The notes: generated from the letters alone by a model not told the origin. DNA of 64,000 nt from Bombiscardovia asteroides_K (GCF_048001765.1 NZ_CP181447.1:1612001-1676000), one strand, 5' to 3'; positions 34,192-43,355 are shown, numbered from the stretch's first letter. Numbers and translations are program-made.

Positions 34192-35630
34192 TCCTTGCGG
34201 GGGTTGTCCTCCCCATCGGAGGCCTCGTCCCCGGTCTCGGCACCCTTGAGCGGCCTGTGCTTTACCGGCGCCGAGGCGGACTTGGGTATGGGCACCGTGG
34301 CCGACTCGTCCAGGTCCTTGGCCGTCGGTGAGGATGTCGGGTAGAGCTGGCTGGCAATGGTCATGACAGGGTCTTCCACTCGGACCCTGGCACTGGTCCC
34401 CTTGGCGGACCGGCTGCCCACGTGGCTGGCCATCGGCTGGACCACGTGCTCGTTGAAGGCCTCGACACCTTCGACCACCTTGGACTTGCCGACCGGCTTG
34501 GGATCCTGCATGAGCGGTGAGTCAATCAGCTCGTAATGCTTGACCGAAGCCGAGAAGATGGCCTGGAAGCTGGCCGCCAGAGGCAGGGCCAGGAAGGCTC
34601 CCAGGGCGCCGAAGACCGCCCCTAGTGCCAGTACGGAGAGGAAGGCGATGGCCGGGTTGAGGTCCATGGTCCGCTGGGAGATCTTGGGGGCCAGGATCAT
34701 GTTTTCGATCTGCTGGTAGATGATGATGTAGACCAGCACAATAACAGCCATCAGCAGTCCACGGCTCCCCCAGGCCACCACTATGGGAACGGCCCCGCCT
34801 ATGTAGGTGCCGATGGTGGGCACGAACTGGGACACCAGCCCGCAGAATAGGGCCAACGGCAGCCAGTAGGGCACCTTGAGGATGACCAGGAAAACCGACA
34901 TGCAGGCCGCGGAGATGAGCGCCAGGATGGTCCTGCTGAACAGGAAGCTGGAGATCTGGTCCTGGGCGATGGTCCAGACGAAGAGGAAGCGGCGCTGGCT
35001 CCTGGGGGCCAACCACTGACAGAGGCTGCGGCGCAGCTTGGGACCTGCGGCCGAGATGTAATAGATGACCAGCAGGACGGTCATGATATTGATGAAGGAC
35101 CCTGCCAGCCCCACGGTGGTAGTAAAGGCCTGCCCGGCGAAGTCCGTCACCCAGGATGTCTGGATGTTCTTGACAATCTCCCCACCCAGATCCTGCATGG
35201 CCGGCAGATGCCAGGGGGTGCGGTTGGCGATGAATTCCGCCACCTGCTCATAGAGGGCCGGCAAGCCGTTGGTCATGCCGATGACCTGCTGGACCAGCAG
35301 ATTGCCGAACATGCCCAGGAGGACGATCACAATGATGATCAGGCCTATCAGAGTGACCGCTGAGGCCGCTCCCCGCCGCCAACCATGTTTGACCAGCCTG
35401 AGCACCAGGGGCTCCATTGCCAGGGAGACGAAGATGGCAATCACCACGTCCAGCACCAGGAATTCGATCTTCCACCAAGAGGAGTAGGCGAACCAGGCCA
35501 GGAAGACGGCTATGACCACGTAGAGGAGGGCGCGGCCGAACCATTCCGGAGGTCGGCGCGGATCCCCCTTGGGCGGGAAGACCGTCGCGAAATCGAAGCG
35601 CTGCTTTTGCTCGTTGGCCATATGTTCCAT
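34182..35630 (-). CDS. AI-2E/PerM-family membrane protein
   Basis: 482 residues of the AI-2E exporter-like family (formerly UPF0118), which includes putative small-molecule or ion exporters. About eight hydrophobic segments; family-like elements include VPTIGTYIGGAVPIVVA, LVYIIIYQQIENMILAPKI and NPAIAFLSVLALGAVFGALGAFLALPLA. A ~110-residue polar C-terminal tail is longer than usual. The open frame extends far upstream across the divergent glycosyltransferase gene; the start MEHMANEQKQ at 35630 (or 35621) is chosen because the protein-like sequence begins there. Overlaps the downstream GT2 gene by 10 bases. Confidence 0.88.
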   Translation of the reverse strand: MEHMANEQKQRFDFATVFPPKGDPRRPPEWFGRALLYVVIAVFLAWFAYSSWWKIEFLVLDVVIAIFVSLAMEPLVLRLVKHGWRRGAASAVTLIGLIIIVIVLLGMFGNLLVQQVIGMTNGLPALYEQVAEFIANRTPWHLPAMQDLGGEIVKNIQTSWVTDFAGQAFTTTVGLAGSFINIMTVLLVIYYISAAGPKLRRSLCQWLAPRSQRRFLFVWTIAQDQISSFLFSRTILALISAACMSVFLVILKVPYWLPLALFCGLVSQFVPTIGTYIGGAVPIVVAWGSRGLLMAVIVLVYIIIYQQIENMILAPKISQRTMDLNPAIAFLSVLALGAVFGALGAFLALPLAASFQAIFSASVKHYELIDSPLMQDPKPVGKSKVVEGVEAFNEHVVQPMASHVGSRSAKGTSARVRVEDPVMTIASQLYPTSSPTAKDLDESATVPIPKSASAPVKHRPLKGAETGDEASDGEDNPRKEWR

Positions 35631-35711
35631 TATCCCAAGATGGCTGACATGGCGGGCTATGGGACGCAGGTTGAGCCGACAGTGTATCCGGGCACACGTA
35701 TCCTGAAGGGT

Positions 35712-36605
35712 ATGTTGACCGTTTCCATAGTCATACCCGCCTGGAATGAGGAAGAACGCATTGAAGACTGCCTCCTGAATGCCACCAGGCAGAGCCAGGC
35801 ACCTAAAGAGGTGCTGGTAGTCGACAACCACTCCACGGACGCAACGGCCTCCATCGTCCAACAATTCATCGACCAGCACCCTGACCAGCATGTCAAGCTC
35901 CTCCATCAGGACAGCGAACAAGGGCTGATTCCCACCCGCAATTACGGACTTGACCGGGCCACCGGCGACGTGCTGGGCCGGATTGACGCCGACTGCATGC
36001 TCCGTCCCAACTGGGTCGAGGTGGTCTCCGGCATCTTCACCCGGGACCCCAAGGCCATGGGCGCCACCGGGCCAGTGGCTTATTACGACATGCCGGGCAA
36101 GCGGATCGGACTCAAGGGCGACAACACCATCCGCCGGGCCATCTACCGGGCGGACGACGGGCAATACCTGCTCTACGGATCCAATATGGCCCTGCGCGCA
36201 ACAGCCTGGCGGGCCATACGCAACCAGGTCTGCAGGGACAAGGAGGACATCATGCACGAGGATGTCGATATCTCCCTGCACCTGATCGACCAGGGATTCA
36301 AGACGGTCTACTGCAAGGACATGAACGTGGGCATCAGCGCCCGCCGGATGGACACCTCCTTCACATCCTTCCGCCACTACATGCAGCGCTTCAAGAACAC
36401 CTTCGATGCCCACCCGCAGCACACCCGGGAGCAGAAGCCCGAGCACACCCTCTACGCCATCTACCCCATCCTGCGAGCCTTCTACCCCGTTTACCAGAAG
36501 TACCTGGAATCCGCAGACATCAACCCTGCGGAACGTGTCTGGATCCGCGAACAGATGGAGCTCTTCCACCGGCGCGACCAGGAGCTGGATCAGGAGGACC
36601 ACTGA
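35712..36605 (+). CDS. Family 2 glycosyltransferase (soluble)
   Basis: 297 residues, GT-A fold. VSIVIPAWNEEERIEDCL, VVDNHSTDAT, DxD in GRIDADCML and HEDVDISLHL are the expected nucleotide-sugar and acceptor motifs. No transmembrane segment is evident, unlike the convergently placed GT2 downstream of the AI-2E gene. The open frame starts earlier (35385), but those residues read antisense to the neighbour, so ATG 35712 with GAAGGG just upstream is used; spacing is short. Divergent to the AI-2E gene across 81 bases. Product unknown. Confidence 0.88.
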   Translation: MLTVSIVIPAWNEEERIEDCLLNATRQSQAPKEVLVVDNHSTDATASIVQQFIDQHPDQHVKLLHQDSEQGLIPTRNYGLDRATGDVLGRIDADCMLRPNWVEVVSGIFTRDPKAMGATGPVAYYDMPGKRIGLKGDNTIRRAIYRADDGQYLLYGSNMALRATAWRAIRNQVCRDKEDIMHEDVDISLHLIDQGFKTVYCKDMNVGISARRMDTSFTSFRHYMQRFKNTFDAHPQHTREQKPEHTLYAIYPILRAFYPVYQKYLESADINPAERVWIREQMELFHRRDQELDQEDH

Positions 36606-36665
36606 CCAGCGGACGGCACACCAGGCTTGCCTGGTCCATAGGGGGCGGGTATCATGGGCACGTTC

Positions 36666-36737
36666 GCCCCCGTCGTCTAACGGTTAGGACACCAGACTTT
36701 CAATCTGACAGCGAGAGTTCGACTCTCTCCGGGGGTA
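36666..36737 (+). tRNA. tRNA-Glu (TTC)
   Basis: 72-nt cloverleaf: acceptor GCCCCCG with CGGGGGT, anticodon stem CCAGA/TCTGA region with loop CTTTCAA (anticodon UUC), T arm GAGAG/CTCTC with TTCGACT. CCA is not encoded. No integrase gene is nearby. Confidence 0.95.
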
Positions 36738-37037
36738 CAAGGCAAAGGGCTAAAAAGGCGGAATATCGCCGCAGCAGGCTCGGACAAAATTCAGTGCAAA
36801 ACCAGAATCGGGCCGTTTAGAGCTCTATCAAGCTAAGATAGTGCACACCTTAGTACACACGTATAACTCGCCTTCGAGGGAAATTCCCTAGCAAAATGAC
36901 AACTTCCTTGTTTGAATTTCTGTAGCTTTGCATAGTGCAGTCTGCGAGCATGCGAAAGCAATCAAACCTGTTGCCATCCGTAGGCCAGCTTTAATCGTCC
37001 TCGCCAGCCATTAGCAACGCCCGCATCTGATGGGCGC
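36738..37037. other. Intergenic region between tRNA-Glu and xylB-like gene
   Basis: About 300 bases, AT-richer than its surroundings. It holds a short CGCCC/GGGCG hairpin near 37019-37036 just after the xylB-like stop (weak terminator candidate on the minus strand). I saw no ORF, tRNA remnant repeat or other feature that can be supported. Confidence 0.4.
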
Positions 37038-38570
37038 TTACCGGAGGGAACCCAAAGCCGGATATAACCGCCGGAACCGGTTGTAACCAGCATCATACAC
37101 ATGGCGGTTTGCGTCGTCGGGTAAATAGACCCGTCCAACAAGGTTCGCTTCCACCAACTTTTCCAAGGCCTGCAGATCGGGCCGGGAAGACGAGCCGGTC
37201 TGTTTGCCAACAGAGACCAGCTCGGCCAAGGCCACTGCAGGCATGAGATGGGCATCGTCAAGCACCTGAACGGGCGCGTCAAGGATATCCGCCAGCATCT
37301 GGCACCATTGGGGCTCACGGGTGCCACCGCCAATCAGGGTGACGCGTTCGATAGGCGTGCCCATCAGGTCAAGCCCCTGGCGAATCGAATAGGACACACC
37401 CTCCAGCGCCGCTCGGGCAAGGTCGCAGGCCTCGGTCTTGGAAGAAATGCCGATATAGGCTCCGCGGATCGAAGGGTTCATCATCGGGAAGCGCTCCCCC
37501 ACCAGATAGGGCAGGCAAATCACACCACGCGCTCCTGCCGGGCTGGATTCCAACAAGTGCCCCATGCGTCGATACGGGTCGCCGTCGCCCTCGGTTCGAC
37601 TGCCCCCTGCGAAGACTCCGGTAGCCCAAGCATGCACATTGCCGGCATTGAGGAAAGGTACCGTGTTGATGATGCTGTCTGTGCCCAGATAGGCCAGATT
37701 GACCATTCCAGGGCGGTCGGTTACAGCTCGGTCTGTCACCGTGGCAATCCACCCGGATGTGCCCAGGTTGATATTGAACTGACCAGGATGGAATACTCCG
37801 CCAGCCAAGGTGGATGCCCCAGCATCCCCCATTCCCGCATAGACTGTGGTTCCCGGAGCAAGCCCCGTGGCAGCGGATGCGCCCGGCGTGCTGGCGCCGA
37901 CGCTCTCCCAAGGCCAGTAAAGTTCCGGGAAGATCGCAGCATCCACGCCTGCCGCCTCCAAAATGTCCCTTCTCCACTTACGCGTGCACAGATCCATGGC
38001 GCCTGCCGTCGAACAGGCCGTCACATCGCCGCAGTAGACACCGGTCAGCCACCAAATCAGATAATCCTTGGCATCGATGAGCACATGGCGAACCTGCGCA
38101 TACCGGTCGGGCTGATGCCTGGACATCCACATCAGCTTGGCTACGGGCAGGGACCCATCGCACGGGTTCCCCACTTGGGCGCGGAAGGACTCAGCCCCAT
38201 AGGCTTCAACCAGCTCAGCAGACTCCTCTTCGGCCCTGCCATCCGCGTACAGGATCGCCGGTCCGACGGGCTGCCCCTGCGCATCCAGGGCAATCAGGTC
38301 CTGCATCTGCCCACTCATGATGATGCCGGTGACCTGGCCGCTCTTGAAGTGCTCGATGCTCCGCCCGGCTCTGGCCAAAAGGTCACGGGACACCTCGATG
38401 AAGGCCTGTAGCCAATCCTCAGGATTCTGCTCAATACGCCCGTCACCCGTGTCAATCGGCAGAAGACCGCTGGACGCGCACTCTCTGGCAGAGCCCTGGC
38501 CATCCACAAGAACAGCCTTGACCTGCGTGGTCCCCACGTCGAATGCGGCTGTATAGGTCATACCGGTCAT
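37038..38570 (-). CDS. xylB: Xylulokinase-like FGGY carbohydrate kinase
   Basis: 510 residues; ATP-dependent sugar kinase, most likely phosphorylating xylulose to feed xylulose-5-phosphate into the phosphoketolase pathway. Seen: AAFDVGTTQVKAVLVD (phosphate-1 motif), MSGQMQDLIALD, the conserved substrate aspartate region GMGDAGASTL, LGTSGWIAT, and the FGGY signature GVSYSIRQGLDLMGTPIERVTLIGGGTREPQW. Full-length. It is monocistronic and no transporter or isomerase lies nearby, so substrate is inferred by family likeness; other FGGY kinases are possible. Confidence 0.82.
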   Translation of the reverse strand: MTGMTYTAAFDVGTTQVKAVLVDGQGSARECASSGLLPIDTGDGRIEQNPEDWLQAFIEVSRDLLARAGRSIEHFKSGQVTGIIMSGQMQDLIALDAQGQPVGPAILYADGRAEEESAELVEAYGAESFRAQVGNPCDGSLPVAKLMWMSRHQPDRYAQVRHVLIDAKDYLIWWLTGVYCGDVTACSTAGAMDLCTRKWRRDILEAAGVDAAIFPELYWPWESVGASTPGASAATGLAPGTTVYAGMGDAGASTLAGGVFHPGQFNINLGTSGWIATVTDRAVTDRPGMVNLAYLGTDSIINTVPFLNAGNVHAWATGVFAGGSRTEGDGDPYRRMGHLLESSPAGARGVICLPYLVGERFPMMNPSIRGAYIGISSKTEACDLARAALEGVSYSIRQGLDLMGTPIERVTLIGGGTREPQWCQMLADILDAPVQVLDDAHLMPAVALAELVSVGKQTGSSSRPDLQALEKLVEANLVGRVYLPDDANRHVYDAGYNRFRRLYPALGSLR

Positions 38571-38627
38571 CCTAGGCTTTCCCAGCCGCCCGGATACTTA
38601 CATGATCCCATATGTGGACTGACGCAG

Positions 38628-39014
38628 TTATCCCTGGGACCCTGACCAGTCCACCACTGCTTCGACATTGTTCCCGTCCGGATCCAAGACGAAAGCCGAG
38701 TAGTACTTGGGATGATAATCTCGCAACCCTGGAGCACCATTGTCACGGCCACCGGCAGCGAGCGCCTCCCTGTAGAAGGCATCCACCGTTGCAGCATCGG
38801 CGGCCCTGAAGGCTATGTGAGTCACCGGCGAGCCAGCCCCTTCCTCATACGGCGTCAGATAAAAGTCCGAGTGGACCCCGTCATCCTCTGCACCGAACCC
38901 AATGGTGGGCTCGTGGTGAGCCTTGGCCACGTACCCCAATGGCGCCAGGGCCTTGCTATAGAAATCGATGGAAGCCTGGATGTCACGGACCTTCAGCGTC
39001 AGATGATCAATCAT
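38628..39014 (-). CDS. VOC-family (glyoxalase-like) protein
   Basis: 128-residue metal-dependent vicinal-oxygen-chelate fold protein. MIDHLTLKVRDIQASIDFY contains the first metal His, VTHIAFRAADAATVD the second, and FVLDPDGNNVEAV the conserved Glu. Single-domain length. ATG 39014 gives the standard N-terminus; the frame continues upstream without conserved-looking sequence. Function cannot be told from sequence; glyoxalase, fosfomycin-type and dioxygenase relatives all share this fold. Confidence 0.85.
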   Translation of the reverse strand: MIDHLTLKVRDIQASIDFYSKALAPLGYVAKAHHEPTIGFGAEDDGVHSDFYLTPYEEGAGSPVTHIAFRAADAATVDAFYREALAAGGRDNGAPGLRDYHPKYYSAFVLDPDGNNVEAVVDWSGSQG

Positions 39015-39126
39015 GCCCGTAATTCTAGGTGAATCATCAAGCAACAATGGCAAACCGCCCAGAATGATCCTTCCCTCGTACCGCTCGATACTGAGGATAA
39101 CCAAGCGCAGACCTCAAGGTTGTGCT

Positions 39127-41148
39127 TCAGATGTACCGGCCGCCGGGCAGGTGCATGAAGTCCTCCACCTTGTTCCATTTGACCGGGTACCCTGCTCCGT
39201 GGGCGCAGAAGACCGAGTCAGGGGTGTTCTCTAGGTCGGACTCGGGGTCATAACCGATGGAATCCACAAGAGCATCCTGGTCCTGGCAGGGACGATACCC
39301 GTTGAAGAAACAGGTCAGATGTCCACGGCCGTGAGTGTAGGCGCTGACCTCTATGGCATAATCACGCATCTGTGATACCGGCGCATCCCCTTCCAGTTCG
39401 ACAGTATCCCCGTCTGTCTGCGGCTCCGAGAAACCGCCCTTCATCCGGTAGATGTCCGACATGGCCCTGCCCAAATTCCCCTGGGGAACGGTGAGTCTGA
39501 AATGGTACCAGGGCTCCAGCAGTATATTGCGGGCCTTCATCAGCCCTTGCCGGACGGCCCGGTATGTGGCCTGGCGAAAGTCCCCGCCTTCGGTGTGCTT
39601 GACGTGCCCGCGGCCGTCCAGCAGGGTGATGCGCATATCGGTGATGGGTGACCCCGTCAGAACGCCCAGATGCTCCTTCTCCGCCAGATGGGTCATGATG
39701 AGCCGCTGCCAGTTCCCCTCCAGGCGATCCAGACTGCATGTCGATGCGAAACCGAGACCGCTGCCCGGCTCCGTGGGTTCCAGGAGCAGGTGGACTTCGG
39801 CGTAGTGGCGGAGGGGCTCAAAATGTCCAACTCCTTCGACGGGGGCCGCGATGGTCTCCCTGTATAGGATCCCGCCCTGGCTGAAGGAGACCTGCATGCC
39901 GAACCGTCGATCCAGCTCCTCCTGAATCACCTCCAACTGAACCTGGCCCATGATACGCAAGTGGATCTCCTGGAGCCGTTCCTGCCAGACCACATGCAGG
40001 AGGGGATCCTCATCCTCCAGGATGCGCAAGGCGCTCAACAAGTGGTGCGGGTCCACCCCCTCGGCTGACACTGCATAGGACAGCACCGGCTCCAGCACAG
40101 GAGTCAGATCCTTCCGCTCGCACCCAAGCCCCTGCCCCGGACGTGTCAGGTCAAGGCCGGTTGCCGCCACGATGCTTCCGGCCTGGGCGCAGTCCGTCAA
40201 CGTATAGGAAGCCCCCGAATAGACACGAAGCTGATCAACCGTCTCCCTGGTCTCAACGTGTCCGTTCCTCCCCATATCTCCGGCTGTCCCGTACGCCTGC
40301 GCGACAGAACCCGATGCTTGGCTGGCTTCATCCCCATGACGGAGCTCGGTGGTCAAAGAGGATTTGACCGGCAGGTCGCCACCGATCACCTTGAGCCAGG
40401 TCAACCTGGCACTCTTGTCATCATGCGATACCTTGAACACCCTTGCACCGAACTGTTTGCCGTACACAGGCGAAAGGGTGTACCGCTCCAACCCCTCCAG
40501 GAGGGCGTCGACCCCGTCCAGGCGCAGGGCAGACCCAAGGAAACATGGGAAGAGACGGCGGCCGGCAACCAGCCTTGCCAGACTCTCATCCGATATACCA
40601 TCGGTCTTGAGGTACTCATCCATGACACCGTCGTCAAGCAGGGCCACATCCTCCATATCACCGTGCCCAAGTCCACGGCTCAAATCGAAGCAGCCCGGAG
40701 ACCAGCGCTGCTTGCAGCTTTCCAGTATGCGGGCGGCGTCAGATCCAGGGGCATCCAACTTGTTGACGAAAATGAAGGTGGGCACACCGTAGCGCGTCAG
40801 AAGTCGCCAGAGCGTGTCGACATACCCTTCCAATCCAGCGGTTGCGTCGACGACCAGAAGGGCATAATCCAAGACAGACAGGACCCGCTCCATCTCGGCC
40901 GAAAAATCCACATGGCCAGGTGTGTCGATGAGGGTCAGATCGACATCACGATAGGTCAGCCGGGCTGGTTTGGAGAAGATGGTGATGCCCCGCTGCCGCT
41001 CCAGATCGTCGGTGTCCAGATAGGCATCGCCATGGTCCACCCTGCCCAGACGGTGAATTCTCCCGCCCCGGTAGAGCATGGCTTCCGAGAGGGTGGTCTT
41101 GCCGGCATCCACATGTGCCAGCATCCCTACCACTATCCTCTTGACCAT
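39127..41148 (-). CDS. Tet(M)-like translational GTPase (EF-G superfamily)
   Basis: 673-residue GTPase of the ribosomal-protection/EF-G family. G1 LAHVDAGKTTLSE (about 10-22), G2 region LERQRGITI, G3 DTPGHVDF, G4 NKLD are clear, followed by EF-G-like domains to the C-terminus. It differs from the acquired resistance proteins Tet(M) and Tet(W): the start is MVKRIVVGMLAHV and the segment after G1 (RGGRIHRLGRVDHGDAYLD) is different. It is therefore probably a chromosomal paralogue whose tetracycline protection is unproven. Precedes trmB on the minus strand with 41 bases between. Codon use looks like that of its neighbours. Confidence 0.8.
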   Translation of the reverse strand: MVKRIVVGMLAHVDAGKTTLSEAMLYRGGRIHRLGRVDHGDAYLDTDDLERQRGITIFSKPARLTYRDVDLTLIDTPGHVDFSAEMERVLSVLDYALLVVDATAGLEGYVDTLWRLLTRYGVPTFIFVNKLDAPGSDAARILESCKQRWSPGCFDLSRGLGHGDMEDVALLDDGVMDEYLKTDGISDESLARLVAGRRLFPCFLGSALRLDGVDALLEGLERYTLSPVYGKQFGARVFKVSHDDKSARLTWLKVIGGDLPVKSSLTTELRHGDEASQASGSVAQAYGTAGDMGRNGHVETRETVDQLRVYSGASYTLTDCAQAGSIVAATGLDLTRPGQGLGCERKDLTPVLEPVLSYAVSAEGVDPHHLLSALRILEDEDPLLHVVWQERLQEIHLRIMGQVQLEVIQEELDRRFGMQVSFSQGGILYRETIAAPVEGVGHFEPLRHYAEVHLLLEPTEPGSGLGFASTCSLDRLEGNWQRLIMTHLAEKEHLGVLTGSPITDMRITLLDGRGHVKHTEGGDFRQATYRAVRQGLMKARNILLEPWYHFRLTVPQGNLGRAMSDIYRMKGGFSEPQTDGDTVELEGDAPVSQMRDYAIEVSAYTHGRGHLTCFFNGYRPCQDQDALVDSIGYDPESDLENTPDSVFCAHGAGYPVKWNKVEDFMHLPGGRYI

Positions 41149-41189
41149 CGGGGCCTCCCTCGCTCTTCATGTTTATGCGCACTCTATGG

Positions 41190-42005
41190 TCAGTCTGCCG
41201 AAACCTGATAGGTCAGGTCGTGGATGACCCGGCCGGCCTGGATCCCCTTACGCTCGAAATTGGTCACGATCCTGCCGCCGAACCGCTCCGACTCCATGAA
41301 CATGGCATGAGGCAGGGATTCGGCCTGATCAGCCGTCCCCTTGCCGACATGCCGGGTAGGTAGGCTGACTGGCAGATCGCCCAGGTTCCTGAATTTCGGA
41401 TTGCCATCCATCACCTCATGCACATGCAGGGCGTAATCCTCGATGTCGGTTGCGATTCGCCAGATGCCGCCTGGTACCAGGCGCTTCGCCAGCTCTTCAG
41501 CCAGAGCCGGCTGGACCAGACGACGCTTGTGGTGCTTCATCTTGGGCCAGGGGTCGGGGAAGAAGGTCCAGACTTCATTTATCAGTCCAGGATCCATACG
41601 GGCCAGAAGGTCCGGGGCGTTGACCTGGGCCAGCCGCAGATTATCCAGGTCGGATTTACCGGCCATCAGCATGGTATGAGCCAACCCTGGCTGATAGACC
41701 TCCAGGGCCAGATAGTTCAGATCGGGGTGCTCCCGGGCGCTGGCCACGACGTTCTCCCCCTGGCCCGATCCGATCTCGACGATCAGCGGCGCATCCCGTC
41801 CCCAGACCGACCTGATCATTGCTGCATCACAACGCAGATTCTCCGCAACCGTCAACGAACCCTCAGCCTGGCCCAAATCGAGCAGGTATTTGGAAGAATA
41901 CCGAGCCCAAGCCCTCGCCAGCCGGTCGTTCAGCTTCTCGGACCGCCTCACATAGGAGACGATGGACCTCATGGGGGCCTTGCTCTGTCTTTCTGCACTC
42001 ATCAC
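41190..42005 (-). CDS. trmB: tRNA (guanine-N7-)-methyltransferase
   Basis: Methylates G46 in the tRNA variable loop using SAM. 271 residues: SAM-binding EIGSGQGENVV (about 97-107), LEVYQPGL, FFPDPWPKMKHHKRRLVQ (the TrmB family signature) and the C-terminal FERKGIQAGRVIHDLTY. A start at ATG 42005 or the following ATG is equally possible. The gene lies upstream of the Tet(M)-like GTPase and is divergent to galE. Confidence 0.95.
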   Translation of the reverse strand: MMSAERQSKAPMRSIVSYVRRSEKLNDRLARAWARYSSKYLLDLGQAEGSLTVAENLRCDAAMIRSVWGRDAPLIVEIGSGQGENVVASAREHPDLNYLALEVYQPGLAHTMLMAGKSDLDNLRLAQVNAPDLLARMDPGLINEVWTFFPDPWPKMKHHKRRLVQPALAEELAKRLVPGGIWRIATDIEDYALHVHEVMDGNPKFRNLGDLPVSLPTRHVGKGTADQAESLPHAMFMESERFGGRIVTNFERKGIQAGRVIHDLTYQVSAD

Positions 42006-42065
42006 AGCTCATATATATCCTAGAAAGCGGATACAAGCGGGCACAGGAGTCACATGTGCCCGTGA

Positions 42066-42071
42066 TATACT
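42066..42071 (+). promoter_or_regulatory. Extended -10 element before galE
   Basis: TGATATACT (TG at 42063-42064, TATACT at 42066-42071) forms an extended -10. No good -35 is visible at the expected distance. It lies about 80 bases before the galE start, within the trmB-galE divergent region. Confidence 0.45.
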
Positions 42072-42151
42072 CAATCTAGAACAAAAAACAACAAAAGATT
42101 GCAAAACCGAACAAGCCCTTTCGTCCGGTTTTCGACAGGAAAGGCATACAG

Positions 42152-43162
42152 ATGTCAGTTTTGGTTACAGGCGGCTGCGGATACATCGGCGCCCATGTGG
42201 TCCACGCCCTGCAGGAGGCCGGCAAGGAGGTCGTCGTGGTCGATGACCTGAGTTATGGCAAGCCCAGCCGGATCGGCGATGCCCGTCTCTACGGCGCCGA
42301 CGTGGCCGCACCGGGGGCCGACCAGCGTCTGGCTGAGATCATCAAGGAGAACAAGGTCGACTCGGTCATCCACTTCGCAGCCCGCAAGCAGGTGGGCGAA
42401 TCGGTGGAGAAGCCCATCTGGTACTACCGGCAGAACCTGAACGGCATGATCAACGTCCTGTCGGCCATGGCAAAGACCGATGCCAAGAAGCTGGTCTTCT
42501 CCAGCTCGGCAGCAACCTACGGCGAGCCTCCGGTCGACGTGGTCCCCGAGGATGTGCAGCCCATGGTCCCCATCAACCCCTACGGCCAGACCAAGCTGGT
42601 CGGCGAGTGGATGGCCCGGGCCTGCGAGCAGCCTTACAGCATCCGCTTCTGCGCCCTGCGCTACTTCAATGTGGCCGGCTGCGGACCGGTCAGCCTGGAG
42701 GACCCGGCTGTCCTCAACCTGATTCCCATGCTCTTCGACAGGCTGCGGCAGGGCAAGGCACCCGCCATCTTCGGCGACGACTACCCCACCCCCGACGGCA
42801 CCTGCGTGCGCGACTACATCCACGTCTCCGATCTGGCCGACGCCCACATCGCCGCCCTGGACTACCTGGACCGCGACCAGCGCCGCTACGACGCCTTCAA
42901 CGTGGGCACCGGCCAGGGCACATCCGTTCGCCAAATCGTGGACGAGGTCAGGAAAGTGACGGGTCTGCCCTTCACCGAGGCCATCAAGCCCCGCCGTGCC
43001 GGCGACCCGCCGCACCTGATCGGCGACCCCACCCGGATCAACACCGAGATGGGCTGGCATGCCAAGTACGGCGTCGAAGAGATCGTCGAATCGGCCTGGA
43101 AGGCCTGGCAGGCCAACCCCGCCCACCACATCGACACCGATGGCTGGCAGCAACAGGACTAG
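42152..43162 (+). CDS. galE: UDP-glucose 4-epimerase
   Basis: 336 residues; interconverts UDP-glucose and UDP-galactose (Leloir pathway) with bound NAD+. NAD-binding GGCGYIGAHV (about 7-16), catalytic Ser in SSSAATYGEP and Tyr-Lys in PYGQTKLVGE, and later CVRDYIHVSDLADAH and the C-terminal SVRQIVDEV region. Intact and full-length. GGAAAGGC with suitable spacing precedes the ATG. A hairpin follows the stop at 43171-43197. Confidence 0.96.
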   Translation: MSVLVTGGCGYIGAHVVHALQEAGKEVVVVDDLSYGKPSRIGDARLYGADVAAPGADQRLAEIIKENKVDSVIHFAARKQVGESVEKPIWYYRQNLNGMINVLSAMAKTDAKKLVFSSSAATYGEPPVDVVPEDVQPMVPINPYGQTKLVGEWMARACEQPYSIRFCALRYFNVAGCGPVSLEDPAVLNLIPMLFDRLRQGKAPAIFGDDYPTPDGTCVRDYIHVSDLADAHIAALDYLDRDQRRYDAFNVGTGQGTSVRQIVDEVRKVTGLPFTEAIKPRRAGDPPHLIGDPTRINTEMGWHAKYGVEEIVESAWKAWQANPAHHIDTDGWQQQD

Positions 43163-43170
43163 GCAGCGAC

Positions 43171-43197
43171 GCGCCGGGGCTTGCATTCCTCCGGCGC
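43171..43197 (+). terminator. galE terminator overlapping the tRNA-Asp promoter
   Basis: GCGCCGG (43171-43177) and CCGGCGC (43191-43197) form a 7-bp GC stem 8 bases after the galE stop. The second arm overlaps the spacer of the tRNA-Asp promoter. No U-run, so moderate confidence. Confidence 0.5.
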
Positions 43198-43208
43198 TCA
43201 TGTAAACT
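43181..43208 (+). promoter_or_regulatory. Promoter of the tRNA-Asp/tRNA-Phe pair
   Basis: TTGCAT (43181-43186) and TAAACT (43203-43208) separated by 16 bases; start of transcription would lie near 43215, about 20 bases before tRNA-Asp. Confidence 0.6.
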
Positions 43209-43234
43209 TTCCTCTTGGCTGTTCGAGCAGCCTC

Positions 43235-43308
43235 GGCTCCGTAGCTCAGTTGGTTAGAGCGCCGCCCTGTCACGGCGGAGGTCACCGGTTCAAGTCCGGC
43301 CGGAGTCG
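43235..43308 (+). tRNA. tRNA-Asp (GTC)
   Basis: 74-nt cloverleaf: acceptor GGCTCCG/CGGAGTC, D arm GCTC/GAGC, anticodon stem CCGCC/GGCGG with loop CTGTCAC (anticodon GUC), T arm ACCGG/CCGGC with one A-C mismatch. CCA not encoded. Confidence 0.95.
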
Positions 43309-43323
43309 CTGGGAATGGTCTGG

Positions 43324-43345
43324 CCCGGTTTGTCCGGGTCTTTTC
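43324..43345 (+). terminator. Small hairpin between tRNA-Asp and tRNA-Phe
   Basis: CCCGG and CCGGG flanking TTTGT, followed by TCTTTT. It lies only a few bases after tRNA-Asp. It may be a weak terminator or a processing signal between the two tRNAs. Confidence 0.4.
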
Positions 43346-43355
43346 GACTGTTCAT

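Noticed and set aside
34182..36602. 806-codon minus-strand ORF covering the AI-2E gene and extending through the divergent GT2
   Set aside because: Only the part from about 35630 downwards is protein-like; the rest is antisense to the plus-strand glycosyltransferase.
36666..37037. Integrated element at the tRNA-Glu 3' end
   Set aside because: No repeat of the tRNA end and no integrase gene were found in the following bases.
39127..41148. Calling the GTPase an acquired tetracycline-resistance gene
   Set aside because: Its N-terminal domain differs from Tet(M)/Tet(W), it lies among housekeeping genes and no mobile sequences flank it.
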